From NCBI GenBank assembly GCA_027422505.1, contig JAPQWV010001080.1, forward strand, positions 1 to 64,000: a stretch of DNA of 64,000 nucleotides, given 5' to 3'. Of this stretch, positions 47,296 to 60,023 are shown piece after piece. The notes beneath the pieces are model-generated. The model saw only the letters and a list, made by a program, of their open reading frames with translations. It was not told the origin of the DNA and did not search any database. Position 1 is the stretch's first letter. Every line of letters starts with the position of its first letter. Origin of the DNA: Craterostigma plantagineum (Eukaryota > Streptophyta > Magnoliopsida > Lamiales > Linderniaceae). A program made the translations under genes and the position numbers.

Positions 47296-47308
47296 TTCTC
47301 CCCTTTGT
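47296..47308 (-). promoter_or_regulatory. Polypurine tract of the copia element
   Basis: Minus sense ACAAAGGGGAGAA lies directly upstream of the 3' LTR. Confidence 0.88.
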
Positions 47309-47377
47309 GCTTGATTTCTCTTCCGCGTTGTCTGTCCTCGTTGGGCATAGTACGATCTGCGCAAGCTCAGCGCATGC

Positions 47378-48157
47378 TCAAAATTCTTGAGTGTGTTCCT
47401 CAGCTCCAGTCTCCTCAATATCATCCAGTAGTTCCATTAGGAGCGGCTGTTCTCTCAAGTACCTATGGATCCTCAGCGTTGTCTTTATATTTTGCCTGAT
47501 GACCTTGAGCGTCCCATCACAGAATTTATGTACTTCAGTCTTCAACATCAACCTAGTCTTCTTGGCGATCGGGTTGTGGTAGGTGATGCCAAGGACTGAG
47601 CTGATGTGCACGTGATTATCAGGAAGCGTTTTGATCTCAGGTCCCTTGTTGAGCGGTGCGGTCATGTTGACCTTCTTCATGTTGCTCTCTAGAGCCATCT
47701 GAAGGTCGTGCACTGCGCAGTACTTGACCTGGCGCATCATGTACCGGTAGAGTCCCTCGAGTCCTTCTTTCTTGATGAAGCCTTGAGGACCCTTGTATTT
47801 CTCCACATGTAGCTGGTAGAGGTTGTACACCTCCTCGGCAGGGAGATACGGCAGGTCACTCTCGCTCAATTCCTCTCGAGTCATGTCTACCCGCTCAATG
47901 GTGTAGTATGGTGTTGGAAGTCCTCCTTTGGCACAGAAGACGCTGAGGAGCTGACAGATGGGAGATAGGCTCTTATAAGGACTCTTGGCTTGTGCTTTAG
48001 TCATCCCCAATCTAATGTCAGGTCCAAGGTGGGTCAGCATACACAGATATGTCATTCTCTTCTGCTGATCCCAGAGTGAGATCCCTCTTAGCTCGAACAT
48101 CATTCGGCTTCTTGACCTTGTCCGGTGACCTCCAAATATGCTGTCTAATTTCTTCAA
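47378..48157 (-). CDS. C-terminal part of the copia extra ORF (259 aa open)
   Basis: This uninterrupted frame ends 82 bases before the 3' LTR. Apparent segments are a basic start (residues 1-20), a central region with L-G-P-D-I-R-L-G-M-T-K, I-C-Q-L-L-S and Y-H-N-P-I-A, and a C-terminus with T-L-K-V-I-R-Q-N-I-K-T-T-L and a final acidic tail. I see no signal peptide, clear membrane span or furin-type site, so an envelope role is not supported by sequence. The true start is probably far upstream (50821), this being the last block of a longer protein split by frameshifts. I do not recognise a named domain. The long intact frame in a decayed element suggests it was under constraint until late. Confidence 0.6.
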   Translation of the reverse strand: MKKLDSIFGGHRTRSRSRMMFELRGISLWDQQKRMTYLCMLTHLGPDIRLGMTKAQAKSPYKSLSPICQLLSVFCAKGGLPTPYYTIERVDMTREELSESDLPYLPAEEVYNLYQLHVEKYKGPQGFIKKEGLEGLYRYMMRQVKYCAVHDLQMALESNMKKVNMTAPLNKGPEIKTLPDNHVHISSVLGITYHNPIAKKTRLMLKTEVHKFCDGTLKVIRQNIKTTLRIHRYLREQPLLMELLDDIEETGAEEHTQEF

Positions 48158-50250
48158 GGAAGGAGATTTCTATTATGATGTTCTCCAGGGCGTGTCGATC
48201 CGGACGGTTCCTGGCATCTGTCTAGTGGGGGAAACCGCCCGTTGCCCCAATCAGCTCTGGGAGCCTTGGGAGCTCTTGGTCGTGATCTTCACCTTCCTGA
48301 AGCTCTTCATCTTCTATAAGCACCAGGTCCATCGAAGCTTGTTGTAAGAATTGACGAACGTCCTTAAGCCGTTGTGTTTGATGCTCATCGGGCAGGGAAT
48401 GGGTCATCCACTGTCCTGCGAAGATGTACTTGTTGAGGAATCATGTGGGTTGACGGCATGTCCTGATGGCCCCGATTGGTCTTGAGCAACTGAGGGAGTC
48501 GCTTGAGTTTAAGCCACGGCCACGAGCATGGCGCCACTTGCTTCTTCTTCCGAAAGCAACGGGCTTGTGAGAATCGTAGGTGTAGGCAGAGGCACCTTAG
48601 GGTGAAGGATGGTGGGTCGATTTGGATTGTGTGGGTTGTGTGAGTGGTGCGGTGCATGGTGTGGGTTGTTTGGGTAGGGTGTGTGGTGGTTTGGTTTGTC
48701 CGGCTCCAACGCCTGTTTGTGATGCGCCTGCGCCTTGTGTTTGACCTTCGCCTTGGCTACTTGATGAGATCCTAGGCTGTTTCTCCCCCTCATGACGGTC
48801 CTGATAATATGGATCGTCATGTCTTTGTCGTGTGCGGGAGCCTTGGCCACGGCAGGCAGGATTGAGTAGGTGCTCGGGGTGATCCACGAGACGCCGGTGG
48901 AGAGACTCTTCTTGAGGCGTTCGGGTGGCAAGGCCTATAAGGCGGCCTAGGAGGATATCGTGGAGCTGGGTTATTGGTATAATATATGGGTTGATGAGGA
49001 TAGAGGAGCCTGCGAGTGGGTCGGTGGGAGTGGGTTGTGGGGTTGGGTTAGTTGGTGCTGAAGGGCCCTCGGAGACGGGTGCTTTCCCAGTGTCACGCGG
49101 GACATCTCGATGACGTCCAGCACTGTCTCCATCATTTTGCCTTCTAAGGATCTGATGGCTACAGAGAGAGCAGTCTGGATTGTTCTTCAGTCACGAACTG
49201 GATGGACGCCTCCGTCAATGATGGACCAGGTCGACTGATGTCGCCTGTTGTCAACCCTTGAGCAGACACAGGCTCCTCAGGTTGGCTCGCAGTCACTTGA
49301 GGTTGTGACTGTTCGAGACTTCCACCCAATCCTTGAGTTGAATCTTGGAGATTCTCCTCTATGGGTGTTTCGGCTGACTCTGATTGAACCTGCGAACCAG
49401 ACACCGGTAAGTTGTGTTGCGGCTCAAGATTGAGCGATGGAAGGTCCTCAGCACTTGAAGGAATGGTCGGCGTGGTGTCTGATGTGGTGGTGACGGTGGT
49501 GAAGAGGGACTCTAGTTGTATGCTTAGTCGTCTTGGAGTCCGTCTTATTAGTCTGATTTTCTCATCGGACTCTGTGTCGATGAGGTGGCTGTGTGAGGAG
49601 AAGGTTCACGTTCAACGTCCTTACGAGCCTGTTCCGTCACCTATGGAAGTGAGCTTTGCCCTGCTTCAGCCTCGAGCTGTGCTTCTTGTTGAAGAACCTC
49701 CTCAATGGGCTTTTCGAGCACGCCTACTTGGACGGGCACTTCCACTTGGAGTGATTCTATTGGAGCCTCTTGTTCCAACTCTTCTGCCACACCGTCAATC
49801 AACGTGGCATCTTCATCAGGTACTTGCACGTCCTGAGTTGGAGCCTCCTGCTCAAGCTCCTAGGCCACTGCATCGATCATCGTGTCCTCAGGACTTGAGT
49901 CTTGTTGTTGTGGAGGGCTGACTACGAAGTCTTGCGGGGCCCTCTGATCATCTGTTCCGTCAGATGATTCTCCCGGAAGTAGAGCTTGTAGATGTCTCCC
50001 GAGAGGTCGGCGAGATGTAGTAGCACAAACGGAATCGGCATCGAAGGTTGATCGAAGTCCGTGAGCTTTGGGTGATGAAAGAACTTGAGCCGCGGTGGTT
50101 GGTAATTTCCTCCAGGAGGTAGACAAGGGATATTTTGCTCGTGCATCTCCATGTGTTGTCTAATGAGTACGGAGAACCATAGACCATACGGCACATTCTT
50201 CGAGCGTTTGTTCTACTTCTGTCTGATCTGCTCTACTAGATCATTCCAGA
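48158..50250 (-). pseudogene. Middle, low-complexity part of the copia extra ORF (broken)
   Basis: Several minus-strand ORFs in different frames (48222-48407, 48509-48931, 49159-49404, 49641-49829, 49860-50196) carry acidic, Gln/Pro/Ser-rich or His/Pro/Asn-rich protein, including a repetitive H-N-P-H-N-P-N type stretch. They are collinear with the blocks on either side, so they look like one disordered linker split by indels. The plus strand of this part also has open frames, but these mirror the repetitive composition. Confidence 0.55.
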
Positions 50251-50821
50251 TCAATTGAGCGAAATCTTAATTCTGCGAGAAGGCATTCCATGGAACATAC
50301 AGAGAATGTTGTCGTTGCCTTTGTCGAAGCCTGCGTGCTTTGGCGACAGACACTTGTTGATGATTCCAAACAGTGTCTTCCAAGGGTGTGGGATCCCGTT
50401 GCTCTGAACTTGAGCTAGTTTGGTCAGTGGAGGACGATATCCCATCTGACGAAAGTCACGCACGAGCTCCGCATCAGTAGGAAGGAGGTCATAATTTGGG
50501 CTGTAGGCGAGGTCGAGGACAAGTCCAAGGTCACTCTTGTTCATGCTGATGTGCCTCATCCCTATCATCGTGGTGAAACTGTACGCCCCTTCAATGACGT
50601 GGCTCTTGATCACCCCCCAGAGCTGTTGGAGGCAGACCATCGGCACCGAGGCCGTCACTGTTAGAGCACCACAGAGGATGGCCTTGCAGGATTGACACCA
50701 TTGACACCATGATCTCGTCCGGACACCTGAAGGTAGTCAGGTCGAGTTGGTAATTGGTGTCATGAACGTTGAGGTACATAGCCTTCTCGTATATGTGATT
50801 GTATGTTGGGTAATGATCCAT
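50251..50821 (-). pseudogene. N-terminal domain of the copia extra ORF (one frameshift)
   Basis: The start codon at 50819-50821 directly follows a splice-acceptor-like sequence. The first frame (76 aa) shifts near 50670 into the next (50658-50251). Notable words are V-P-M-V-C-L-Q-Q-L-W, D-L-G-L-V-L-D-L-A, L-G-Y-like M-G-Y-R-P-P-L, H-P-W-K-T-L-F-G-I-I-N-K-C-L-S and G-N-D-N-I-L-C-M-F-H-G. From memory, this pattern recalls uncharacterised proteins predicted beside copia pol genes in several eudicot genomes, especially Asteraceae; I could not test that. It is not gag, pol or a membrane glycoprotein by any motif I can see. Confidence 0.6.
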
Positions 50822-50846
50822 CTGAAATACAAATAAGAAATGTAAA
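50822..50846 (-). promoter_or_regulatory. Candidate 3' splice site at the start of the extra ORF
   Basis: Minus sense TTTCTTATTTGTATTTCAG ends exactly one base before the ORF's ATG and has a U-rich tract of the plant type. A candidate donor in the same sense, GTAAGTA, lies at 55205-55211, shortly after the pol stop; together they would remove about 4.4 kb. The pairing is an inference. Confidence 0.5.
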
Positions 50847-51061
50847 TCATTAGTTCAAGATTTTGAAGTTGAGTCGAATTTTGAATTTATCAAACCATAA
50901 TAATGGATCATGTCACACCATGTTTGAACAATTTTTGTAATTGATATCATAAAATCTGCACATAGATCATACGAAGTGAATATTGAAGGGATAATTTCAT
51001 TTTAACATAAGCATATAAGTCCTATAAAAGGTGCAATTTGATAATTTCATTGTTTAAATAA
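50847..51061 (-). other. AT-rich spacer between the atpH fragment and the splice site
   Basis: No ORF or repeat is recognised. It may include chloroplast DNA downstream of atpH, but I cannot place the edge. Confidence 0.4.
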
Positions 51062-52750
<1,689 letters not shown>

Positions 52751-55364
52751 TTACTCGACAGCAAGTTTTTCTATATTTTCAGATTGACCATGAGTTAAAG
52801 GATAAATCACATAATTGTTCCCCCTATGAATGACACTAAATGCAATTAACTCCATGTAATTCGGAACTGTAGCATATGGCTCCATGGTCAGTTTTAGCAA
52901 ATCTGCGAGACTTAGAGCAAAGATGTCGAGAAAGTTGGAGTTAAGTTGGAAGCAATTGTACTAGTTTGACTTCCCCTGTCTTTGGAAACCAATACCGTAA
53001 GCTCCAATCGCGACGATTCGTAAAGTCCTTCTCAGAAGTGCGTTGTATGAGGAAAATCAAATTGAAATTTCTGCAACACTTAGAGAAAGTCATCAAAAAC
53101 ATTTGAAGCCTAAGGCATAAATTTGTAAATGCTCCCCCTCAAATGGTGCACCTCAATTGATTTATCAATCAATTATATAAATCAATCTAAGTAACAATTA
53201 TTAAGATCATGCGATTTATCACGATTAGTCTAGATACATGGTCCCCTAAACATGTAACCTATATTTTCGCACGAGGGTATGAGCATGAACAAATATCGCA
53301 TTTAATCAATTCCGTATAAATGCAAATTAATATTGCATATCAAAATGTGCGATATGAAAATATTATATATTTATAATATATATATATTGTTTCATTATAT
53401 ATGTACATATTAATTTTATCAATAGTATGGGGTCAGATTATTTTGCTTCGATCATTGTCACGCCTAAAAAATTCACAAGACATTTGAAAGATTTTATGTC
53501 GTCTAATCTTGTCAGCAAACTAAAGTCTTAGGTTCAAAGTAGGGTCCATTTCGACAACTCTCACTAGGTTCGCTCTAGCGCTCATTTATTTTTGAATGGG
53601 GAGTTCTATATTTATATCACTCAAGTCAACACAAGTCATATTAAGTCAATTTTACCTGTGATCGAGGCGCTTTAATCATTTCACCAAGCGAGAGATCGTC
53701 ATTTCGGAATTAAAGGGACTTTGAAGGCTTTAATTTGGTCATGACTACGAAGGCAATGGAACTTTTTGGGAACAGTGAGCTTTACGTCATCTTCCAATCC
53801 TTCGTCGTTCTCCTTTGCTTCAGCATTTTTCTCTTTCATCCTCTTGTCTTTTTCATTCTTTTATCCTTTGTGAGTTTTTCCTACACTTGCCCAAGCTGAA
53901 GCTTTGCTTCTCTACGAGGCTAAGAGATTATCTAAGGCGAAGTTCTTCTTGTTCGTTCTTGGCCCGATACCGTGCTCCTTTTCTCTTAATCCCTAGATAG
54001 ATTTCAGAGATTATCGATTTGAAGAAGTTCACGGTTATGGAATTCGAGCCCAAGGCTGTGCTTCTCTTCTCGTTGTCTCGATATAAGACCGGATTATCGT
54101 TGGAGAAGTTCACTTCGTGGTGCTCCTCTTTCCAGCCGTTCTGACGAGTTTACGAGATTATCGAAGGAGAAGTTCAGAGCAAGATCCATGCCCTCTTCTT
54201 ATGATTTGTGGAGGTGATAGTCAAGAGGCACGTTCTTTTGGTCTGCTTTTTGTGCGTTGAGCATTCCTCGTGTGCGTTTTCCACCTTCTTTTGTCATCGT
54301 TTTCTTTGTCGTCTCCCCCTCCTTTTCTTGACTGAATATCCCACCGTAGTCACAATTTTCGGTTGAAGGCTTAAAGGGGTTTTCAATTGAAGAAAAGGAA
54401 TTTGGAAAAGGCTCAAGAGGGATGACTAAGGCAATGGTAAAGGAATGAAATTTGTATCTGGTCGAGTGAGTGTTTCCTAAGTGCCCAAATCATTTTCCAA
54501 ACGATCTACTACAAGGCAAGTATGAGGCCAAGACTAGTTAAGACAAGCAATTAATGTGTGACTCACTCAAGACTAGATCTGTCGAAAGAAATAAAAAGCT
54601 AGAAACCTACTTATATGAAATAATAGCATAGTCCGCGTCGCAATAGAGTGATCTGACATCTTATCTAAAATATTCCAAAATAGTTCCTAGTACCTCAGTA
54701 TCTTGTGATGCTCGTTTTGCCTATGACTATTGGCAACCGAAGCTTCTGCGGTTGACAAGATACAGTCTCTTGCTACACCATGATATGAGCTGATCTAACG
54801 ATACGTAACCGGTAGTCACATATTGGAAGATCTTAAATGCAGTTGGATCATGTATACTTTATCGAGTTCTCATGTAGAAAGTTCTTTAGTCCATCTGCCA
54901 TAACCTCAAGACTTGCTCGCTGCTAGCGCGATAATATCGAACAATCGTGACTTGGATTACCTCACGTAACCAAGCAAGCCTCAGCTTCGTAAGGTATGTG
55001 CGAGTCTCCGACTAAGTGGAGATAATACGGATGGCCCAACTTCATCCGGAGGGGGGGCTTTGTATGGAGTCTATGAGAGAAGTTTTAGACACAAGAATAC
55101 GACTTTAAGATTGACAAAAATTAAGCAATTAATCAGTCGCATGTCAGGGAATTCATACGTGACTTAGATCGAGCATCCTAAAGATATCGTCACCCCTAAT
55201 ATTATACTTACATGTATAATATTTTTTTATTTTCAAATATTTTTTGTATTATTTTTATTAAAATGAAATATGTCAGGCAAGATATAGCATTGAAGTATAA
55301 AAACACATAGCATAGAACATGTGAAAGCACGTAGGATCACATAATGCACAAATCACGGAAGGTT
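52751..55364 (-). other. Rest of the copia spacer between pol and the extra ORF
   Basis: This is about 2.6 kb without a protein-coding signal. It contains AT microsatellite-like sequence near 53355-53400 and four loosely repeated GAGATTATC...GAAGTTC units (about 53925, 54007, 54090 and 54150). It also holds a G-run (GGAGGGGGGGCTTT near 55045) and the candidate splice donor at 55205-55211. No gene is recognised. Confidence 0.55.
55205..55211 (-). promoter_or_regulatory. Candidate 5' splice site downstream of copia pol
   Basis: Minus sense GTAAGTA matches the plant donor consensus. It lies about 150 bases after the end of pol-like sequence and upstream of the acceptor at 50822. Its use is hypothetical; other donors nearer the 5' end of the RNA would also give a spliced message. 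Confidence 0.3.
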
Positions 55365-56774
55365 CAACATGCCTAGTTTTCCGACAAGGAATTGGAACCG
55401 TTTTTCATCCAATGCCTTTGAAAATGTCAGCTAGTTGATATTTCGTGTTCATAGAATACATGTCAATTGTGCCTTTTTCCACGTGATCTTTGATGAAGTG
55501 ATATCATATGTCTATGTATTTTGTGTGTAAGTGGTGAACAGGATTACACGTAATCGCAATGGCACTTTGGCTATCGCTATAAATTGGTATATTATTTAGA
55601 ATGTACCCATAATTGCGAAGCTGAGTCCGCATCCATAGCATTTGCGAGCAACAACTGGCGGCTGCGACGTATTCTGCCTCGGCTGTTGATGTCGAAATGC
55701 ATTTTTGCTTCATCGATGACCAACATACTAGCTTTTTGCCTAGAAATTGAGCGCCACCGGATGTGCTTTCCTGTCCATTCGGCAACCTGCATAATCAACG
55801 TCAGTGTAGCCAATCAATTTGAAATTTGTGGCTTCAGGGTACCATGAACCTAAGGTCGATGTGCCCTTTAGATAGCGAAGAATCCGCTTGACCGCAAGCA
55901 TGTGAGATTCTTTGGGGTCGGCATGGAAACAGGCCCATAGACATGTGGCAAACATGATGTCCGGCCGGCTCGAGGTGAGATAAAGAAGAGAGCCGATGAT
56001 GCTGTGATATAGTGTGATGTCGACCGCTTTTCCAGTGGGATCGGCATCGAGCTTGCAGCTTGTGGACATGGGAGTGCTTATAGGCTTGCTCTGATCTTCA
56101 TGGAATTTCTTCAAGATGTCCTTGATGTATTTTGTCTGACTGATGAATATTCCATCATCGAGCTGCCTGACTTGAAGTCCTAAGAAGAACTTCATCTCTC
56201 CCATGAGACTCATTTCAAATTTGCTCTTCATCAGATCTCCGAATCTCTTGCATAGCCGTGGGTTAGTTGATCCAAAGATGATGTCGTCTACATAAACTTG
56301 GACGACCATCAAGTCATTTTATGAAGAGGGTCGTATCGATCGTTCCTCGGATAAATTCAGATTTTACGAGGAAATTGCTCAAGACGCCATACCAAGCACG
56401 TGGGGCTTGTTTCAGTCCGTAGAGAGCTTTGTCCAATCGATAGACGTGATCGGGATGTTCTTGATCAACAAAGCCTTCTGGCTGATCGACGTAGACTTTT
56501 CTTCTAACATGCCATTAAGAAAGGCGGTCTTAACATCCATTTGGTAGACTTTGAAGTCTTTATGAGCCGCATACGCCAGGAAGAGACGAATGGCTTCGAT
56601 TCGAACAACAGAAGCATATGTCTCGTCGTAGTCAATTCTTTCTTGTTGATTATAGCCCTTCACAACCAATCTCGCTTTATTCCTAATCACTTCGCCATCT
56701 TCATTCTTCTTGTTCTTAACTAGCCATTTCGTCTCGATGATTGTTTTTCCATACGGACGGGTACTAAGGTCCAC
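55365..56774 (-). pseudogene. Copia reverse transcriptase and RNase H (broken)
   Basis: In minus sense RT reads [28 protein letters not shown], then after a frameshift between 56412 and 56312 the catalytic V-Y-V-D-D-I-I-F-G-S. L-G-L-Q-V, S-R-P-D-I-M-F-A and L-R-Y-L-K-G-T follow. RNase H shows C-I-S-T-S-T-A-E-A-E-Y-V-A and Y-S-D-S-Q-S-A-I. The tail V-E-K-G-T-I-D-M continues to about 55365 with one more frameshift. Catalytic aspartates are intact but the frame is not. In the element it would copy the RNA to DNA. Confidence 0.9.
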
Positions 56775-57130
56775 ACTTGAAGACGCTTGAATTTGTTGAT
56801 CTCATCTTACATTGCTAGTATCCAATCCGGGTCCTTTAGTGCGTCTGCTACCTTGGTTGGTTCATTTTGACTTAAGAAGCAGCTGAAGAGACTGCGTTGA
56901 TGACGTGTCCGTACTCCACTCGAAGGATCACCAATAATCTGATCAACCGGATGTGCTCGAGTCCACTTTCGCTCATGTGGTAGTGCAGAACTCGACGCAT
57001 CGGCTATTTGTGGACTGAGATTTCTAATGATTTCAGATTGTTCATTAGGTTGAGATAAGTCAGATTCTGCACTTGAATTTGGTGATTCTGATGAGACTTC
57101 CTCATTGACTGTTGGAGGTTCTTCAGTGAT
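56775..57130 (-). pseudogene. Linker between copia integrase and RT
   Basis: In minus sense it is polar, Glu/Ser/Pro-rich sequence followed by W-T-R-A-H-P-V-type and R-T-R-H-Q-R-S-L-F motifs typical of the copia integrase C-terminal linker. Stops are present. Confidence 0.6.
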
Positions 57131-58700
57131 CTATGGTAATTCAGAATCGGGTGAGGTAGGGATGTTTGAAGAGCTTGGTACGTCAGCCTCGTCGAGTGGG
57201 GGATCCACTATAGGTGTAGTAATAATGGTTCCTGGCTGATATATAGGCTCAAAGAGAGAGTCTAAGTCTTCCAACGCAAGTTTCAGTTCTTCTTCAGACA
57301 TTGATTCCGGAGTTGTTACCATCTTCTGTTGGTTTTGTGCCAACACACCGGTGTAAACGGGTTCTAAACTGTCATATTCAGAAGCCATCGGGTTTGGTAC
57401 GGGTCCTGAACTGAGGTGTGTAGGAGCCATTTCTGCCACTTCGTGGAAAGTGATGTTGTAGCTTTCTTTGATTGATCGGTGAGACTTGATGTAGACTCGG
57501 TTCACTTTGGACGATGATGAATACCCGATGAATGTGCCTTCGAATGCTTTAGGGTCGAACATAGCACGTTGTTCTCTGTCGTTTGCTACAAAGCACTTGC
57601 ACCCGAAGACCTTGAGGAATGAGATATTGGATACTCGCTTGTTTATTATTTCGTACGGAGTCTTATTGAAGCGCTTGTGAACCACCGTCCTGTTCTGAGT
57701 GAAACAGGCGGTATTTACTGCTTCAGCCCGAAGGAAGTGTGAGAGGCTGGGATCAGCATTGTACGGGCATCCTCCACTAGAGTCCTGTTTTCCTTTCAGC
57801 AACTCCGTTCTGTTGAGTCTTAGCGGCTGAGAATTGCTGGCTAATACCAAGTTTCTGATAAAATTTACTGAGATACTTGTTCTTGAATTCAATGACGTTG
57901 TCCGTTCGGATGACTTGGATGGTTCGTTGCAGCAAATTCTGAGTAGGGTTCACGAAATTAATGATCAAGTCTCCTGTCTCATCTTTAGTTCGGAGGAACT
58001 TCGTCCATGTGTAGCGAGGGAAGTCATCAACAATGACTAGAAGTAGATGCAATCTGTTTGCATTGGTCCGCAAAGGTCCATGTGAAGCAATTCCAGTGGA
58101 CGAGAAGTAGATGCAATCTGTTTTATGTGATGAGATGCTCGCTTCATTTTACCTAGTTCGCACGCCTAACATTGATGCTCTTTCTGTAATACTATAGTTG
58201 GAAGACCGTGGACCAACTTTTTCTCGAAGCAGTTGAAGAGCTTTAATGTTGAGATGAGACATACGTTGATGCCATAAGCTATTCCTCTGAATTACAGTCC
58301 GAGAATGAGGCAGTCAGCTATAGAAGGCCACACGGACGTCAGGTTGATCGTGTAAAGATTTGATTTTCGAAATCCTTGGAGGAGTTCTATGTCCTGATTG
58401 TCCAATATTCTGCACCGGTCAGCAAGAAAGGCCACTTGGAATCCTTTGTTGCAGAATTGGACTATGCTGAACAAGTTATGGCGGAGACCTTCGACATAAG
58501 AGACATCCTTTATCGTCGGATCTTCCAAAATGATGTCCTTGAATCATAGTATGATGGTTGAGTCATTGTTTCCGAATCTGACTTTTCCATTTGGTCGGTC
58601 TTTGTAGTTGCTCAGCAGCTCTTGCCGTCATGTGTGTGGAGCAACCAGAGTCGAGGTACCACACATGATGGATCTGCAAAAACAATTAGAGCGCTTTAGG
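57131..58700 (-). pseudogene. Copia protease and integrase (broken)
   Basis: The protease site W-Y-L-D-S-G-C-S-T-H-M-T has D-S-G at 58644-58652. The segment from G-L-R-H-N-L-F-S-I-V (about 58490) through C-R-I-L (about 58410) is the usual pre-integrase stretch. The integrase core shows D-D-F-P-R-Y-T-W, R-T-D-N-V-I-E-F and Q-Q-N-G-V-A-E-R-K (about 58045-57780), the copia version of DDE. A frameshift at about 57780-57890 leads into N-K-T-P-Y-E and V-F-G-C-K-C-F-V followed by an acidic linker. A short duplication near 58040-58120 (AGAAGTAGATGCAATCTG occurs twice) adds to the damage. Confidence 0.88.
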
Positions 58701-60023
58701 TACCCACTCATAAATGGATCCTCGCAGATCAGCAGATTTAGGTATTGGTTCAGATATGATTCCTAAATTAGTGCTTGTAGGTGTTTTAGCGACCCAAGTC
58801 ATCTTCGAAGAAGTAGATTTGGGTTGCCCTTTGTAGAAGACTTGGCCTTTTCGGCTTTTGTTTTCTTAGGCGGAGTTTTAGGAACCCATTTAGGTTGAAT
58901 CTAGTAGAGAAGATCAATTTCAGCGCGGACAAATGTTTTGATAGGTTTGACTGAGGAAAAGATCTTTTCATTTGACAATCTCCTAAGGTGCATGGGGGAT
59001 TCGATTTTTACAGGATACCTTAGGTGAGAGCAAGCATGAATAGCGCTATAGGGCTTTAAATGGATGGATCTTGTTTCCTATGGGTCTTCCTAGTTGCATT
59101 TGTTTTAGAATGAATAATGGTTTTTGTAGAAGAAGAACCTATTTCGTAATTAGTGCTTCTAAAAGTGGTAAGTTCTAAGGAGCAAGTAGAAGCAATTACT
59201 TTGAGAGTGGAAATGGCTCTTTTATTTCTACGAAAGTTTAGTCTTTTTACAGAAGAAGGAGTTACTTTCAATACGTTGACGTCTAGAGACTCCTTAATAT
59301 CTATACTAGACACTCTTGCCTTCGATTCCTCTAGCTCAGGTACTATGCTCCCTGTAGACATAGGTGACACGGAATTAGATTATCATTTTTTAAAATATTA
59401 ATTTTTTATTTCTGATCTTTTGAAGGCAATTTTTCTTTCTTCACGCTCTTTGGAATAATTTTATCCTTTGAGGGAGATGCGTGAGAAGTGGCTTGGGAGA
59501 TAGAGGAAGTTTTGAGATTTTTCATCTCTTTTCGGAATGTTTTCAACTTCAAAATCCTCTCATTTTTTCTTATGAAACTCTTAACCCTTCTATTTTCCTA
59601 ACAATAGGGGGTATGTAGAGAGATTTTCAGAACGATTATGTTGAGCTTCCTTTTTTGTAGAATGATCTTCAATAAAACCAACTGTATCAAGACTCTAACC
59701 CTTGGGAGGTTCCCTAGTTTTGTCGCGTTGATTCAGTTCAGTGTAAGAAAAGGGAATTTCAGCCCTAGTTTAGGCTTTTCTTGCGGCTATCTCTTCGATA
59801 TCTATTTCTTTTGCACTTGTGAAGTTCATCAATTTTGTTAGTCCTAAGCCCATGTACTTGACACCATAAAGTTGTTGCAGTCAACTTTCTTCAAGTTACG
59901 CGGATTCCCGAAGCCTAAGCCATAGTTATAGTCATAAAATTCTAAATCCTTGGGCTGATTCAGAAAGATAGTCTGTTCAGTTTGTCCCTTTGTTACTATA
60001 AGATCTTCTAATTTTTTAATTTT
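58701..60023 (-). pseudogene. Degenerate gag-pol junction region of the copia element
   Basis: Short minus-strand ORFs (58786-58971, 59056-59370) are rich in Lys, Ser and Thr and lie in the right place for the segment between the gag coiled coil and the protease. Stops and shifts are frequent. No separate gene is visible. Confidence 0.55.

Noticed and set aside
47378..50821. Calling the extra copia ORF an envelope gene
   Set aside because: No signal peptide, membrane span or cleavage site is visible; position alone is not enough.
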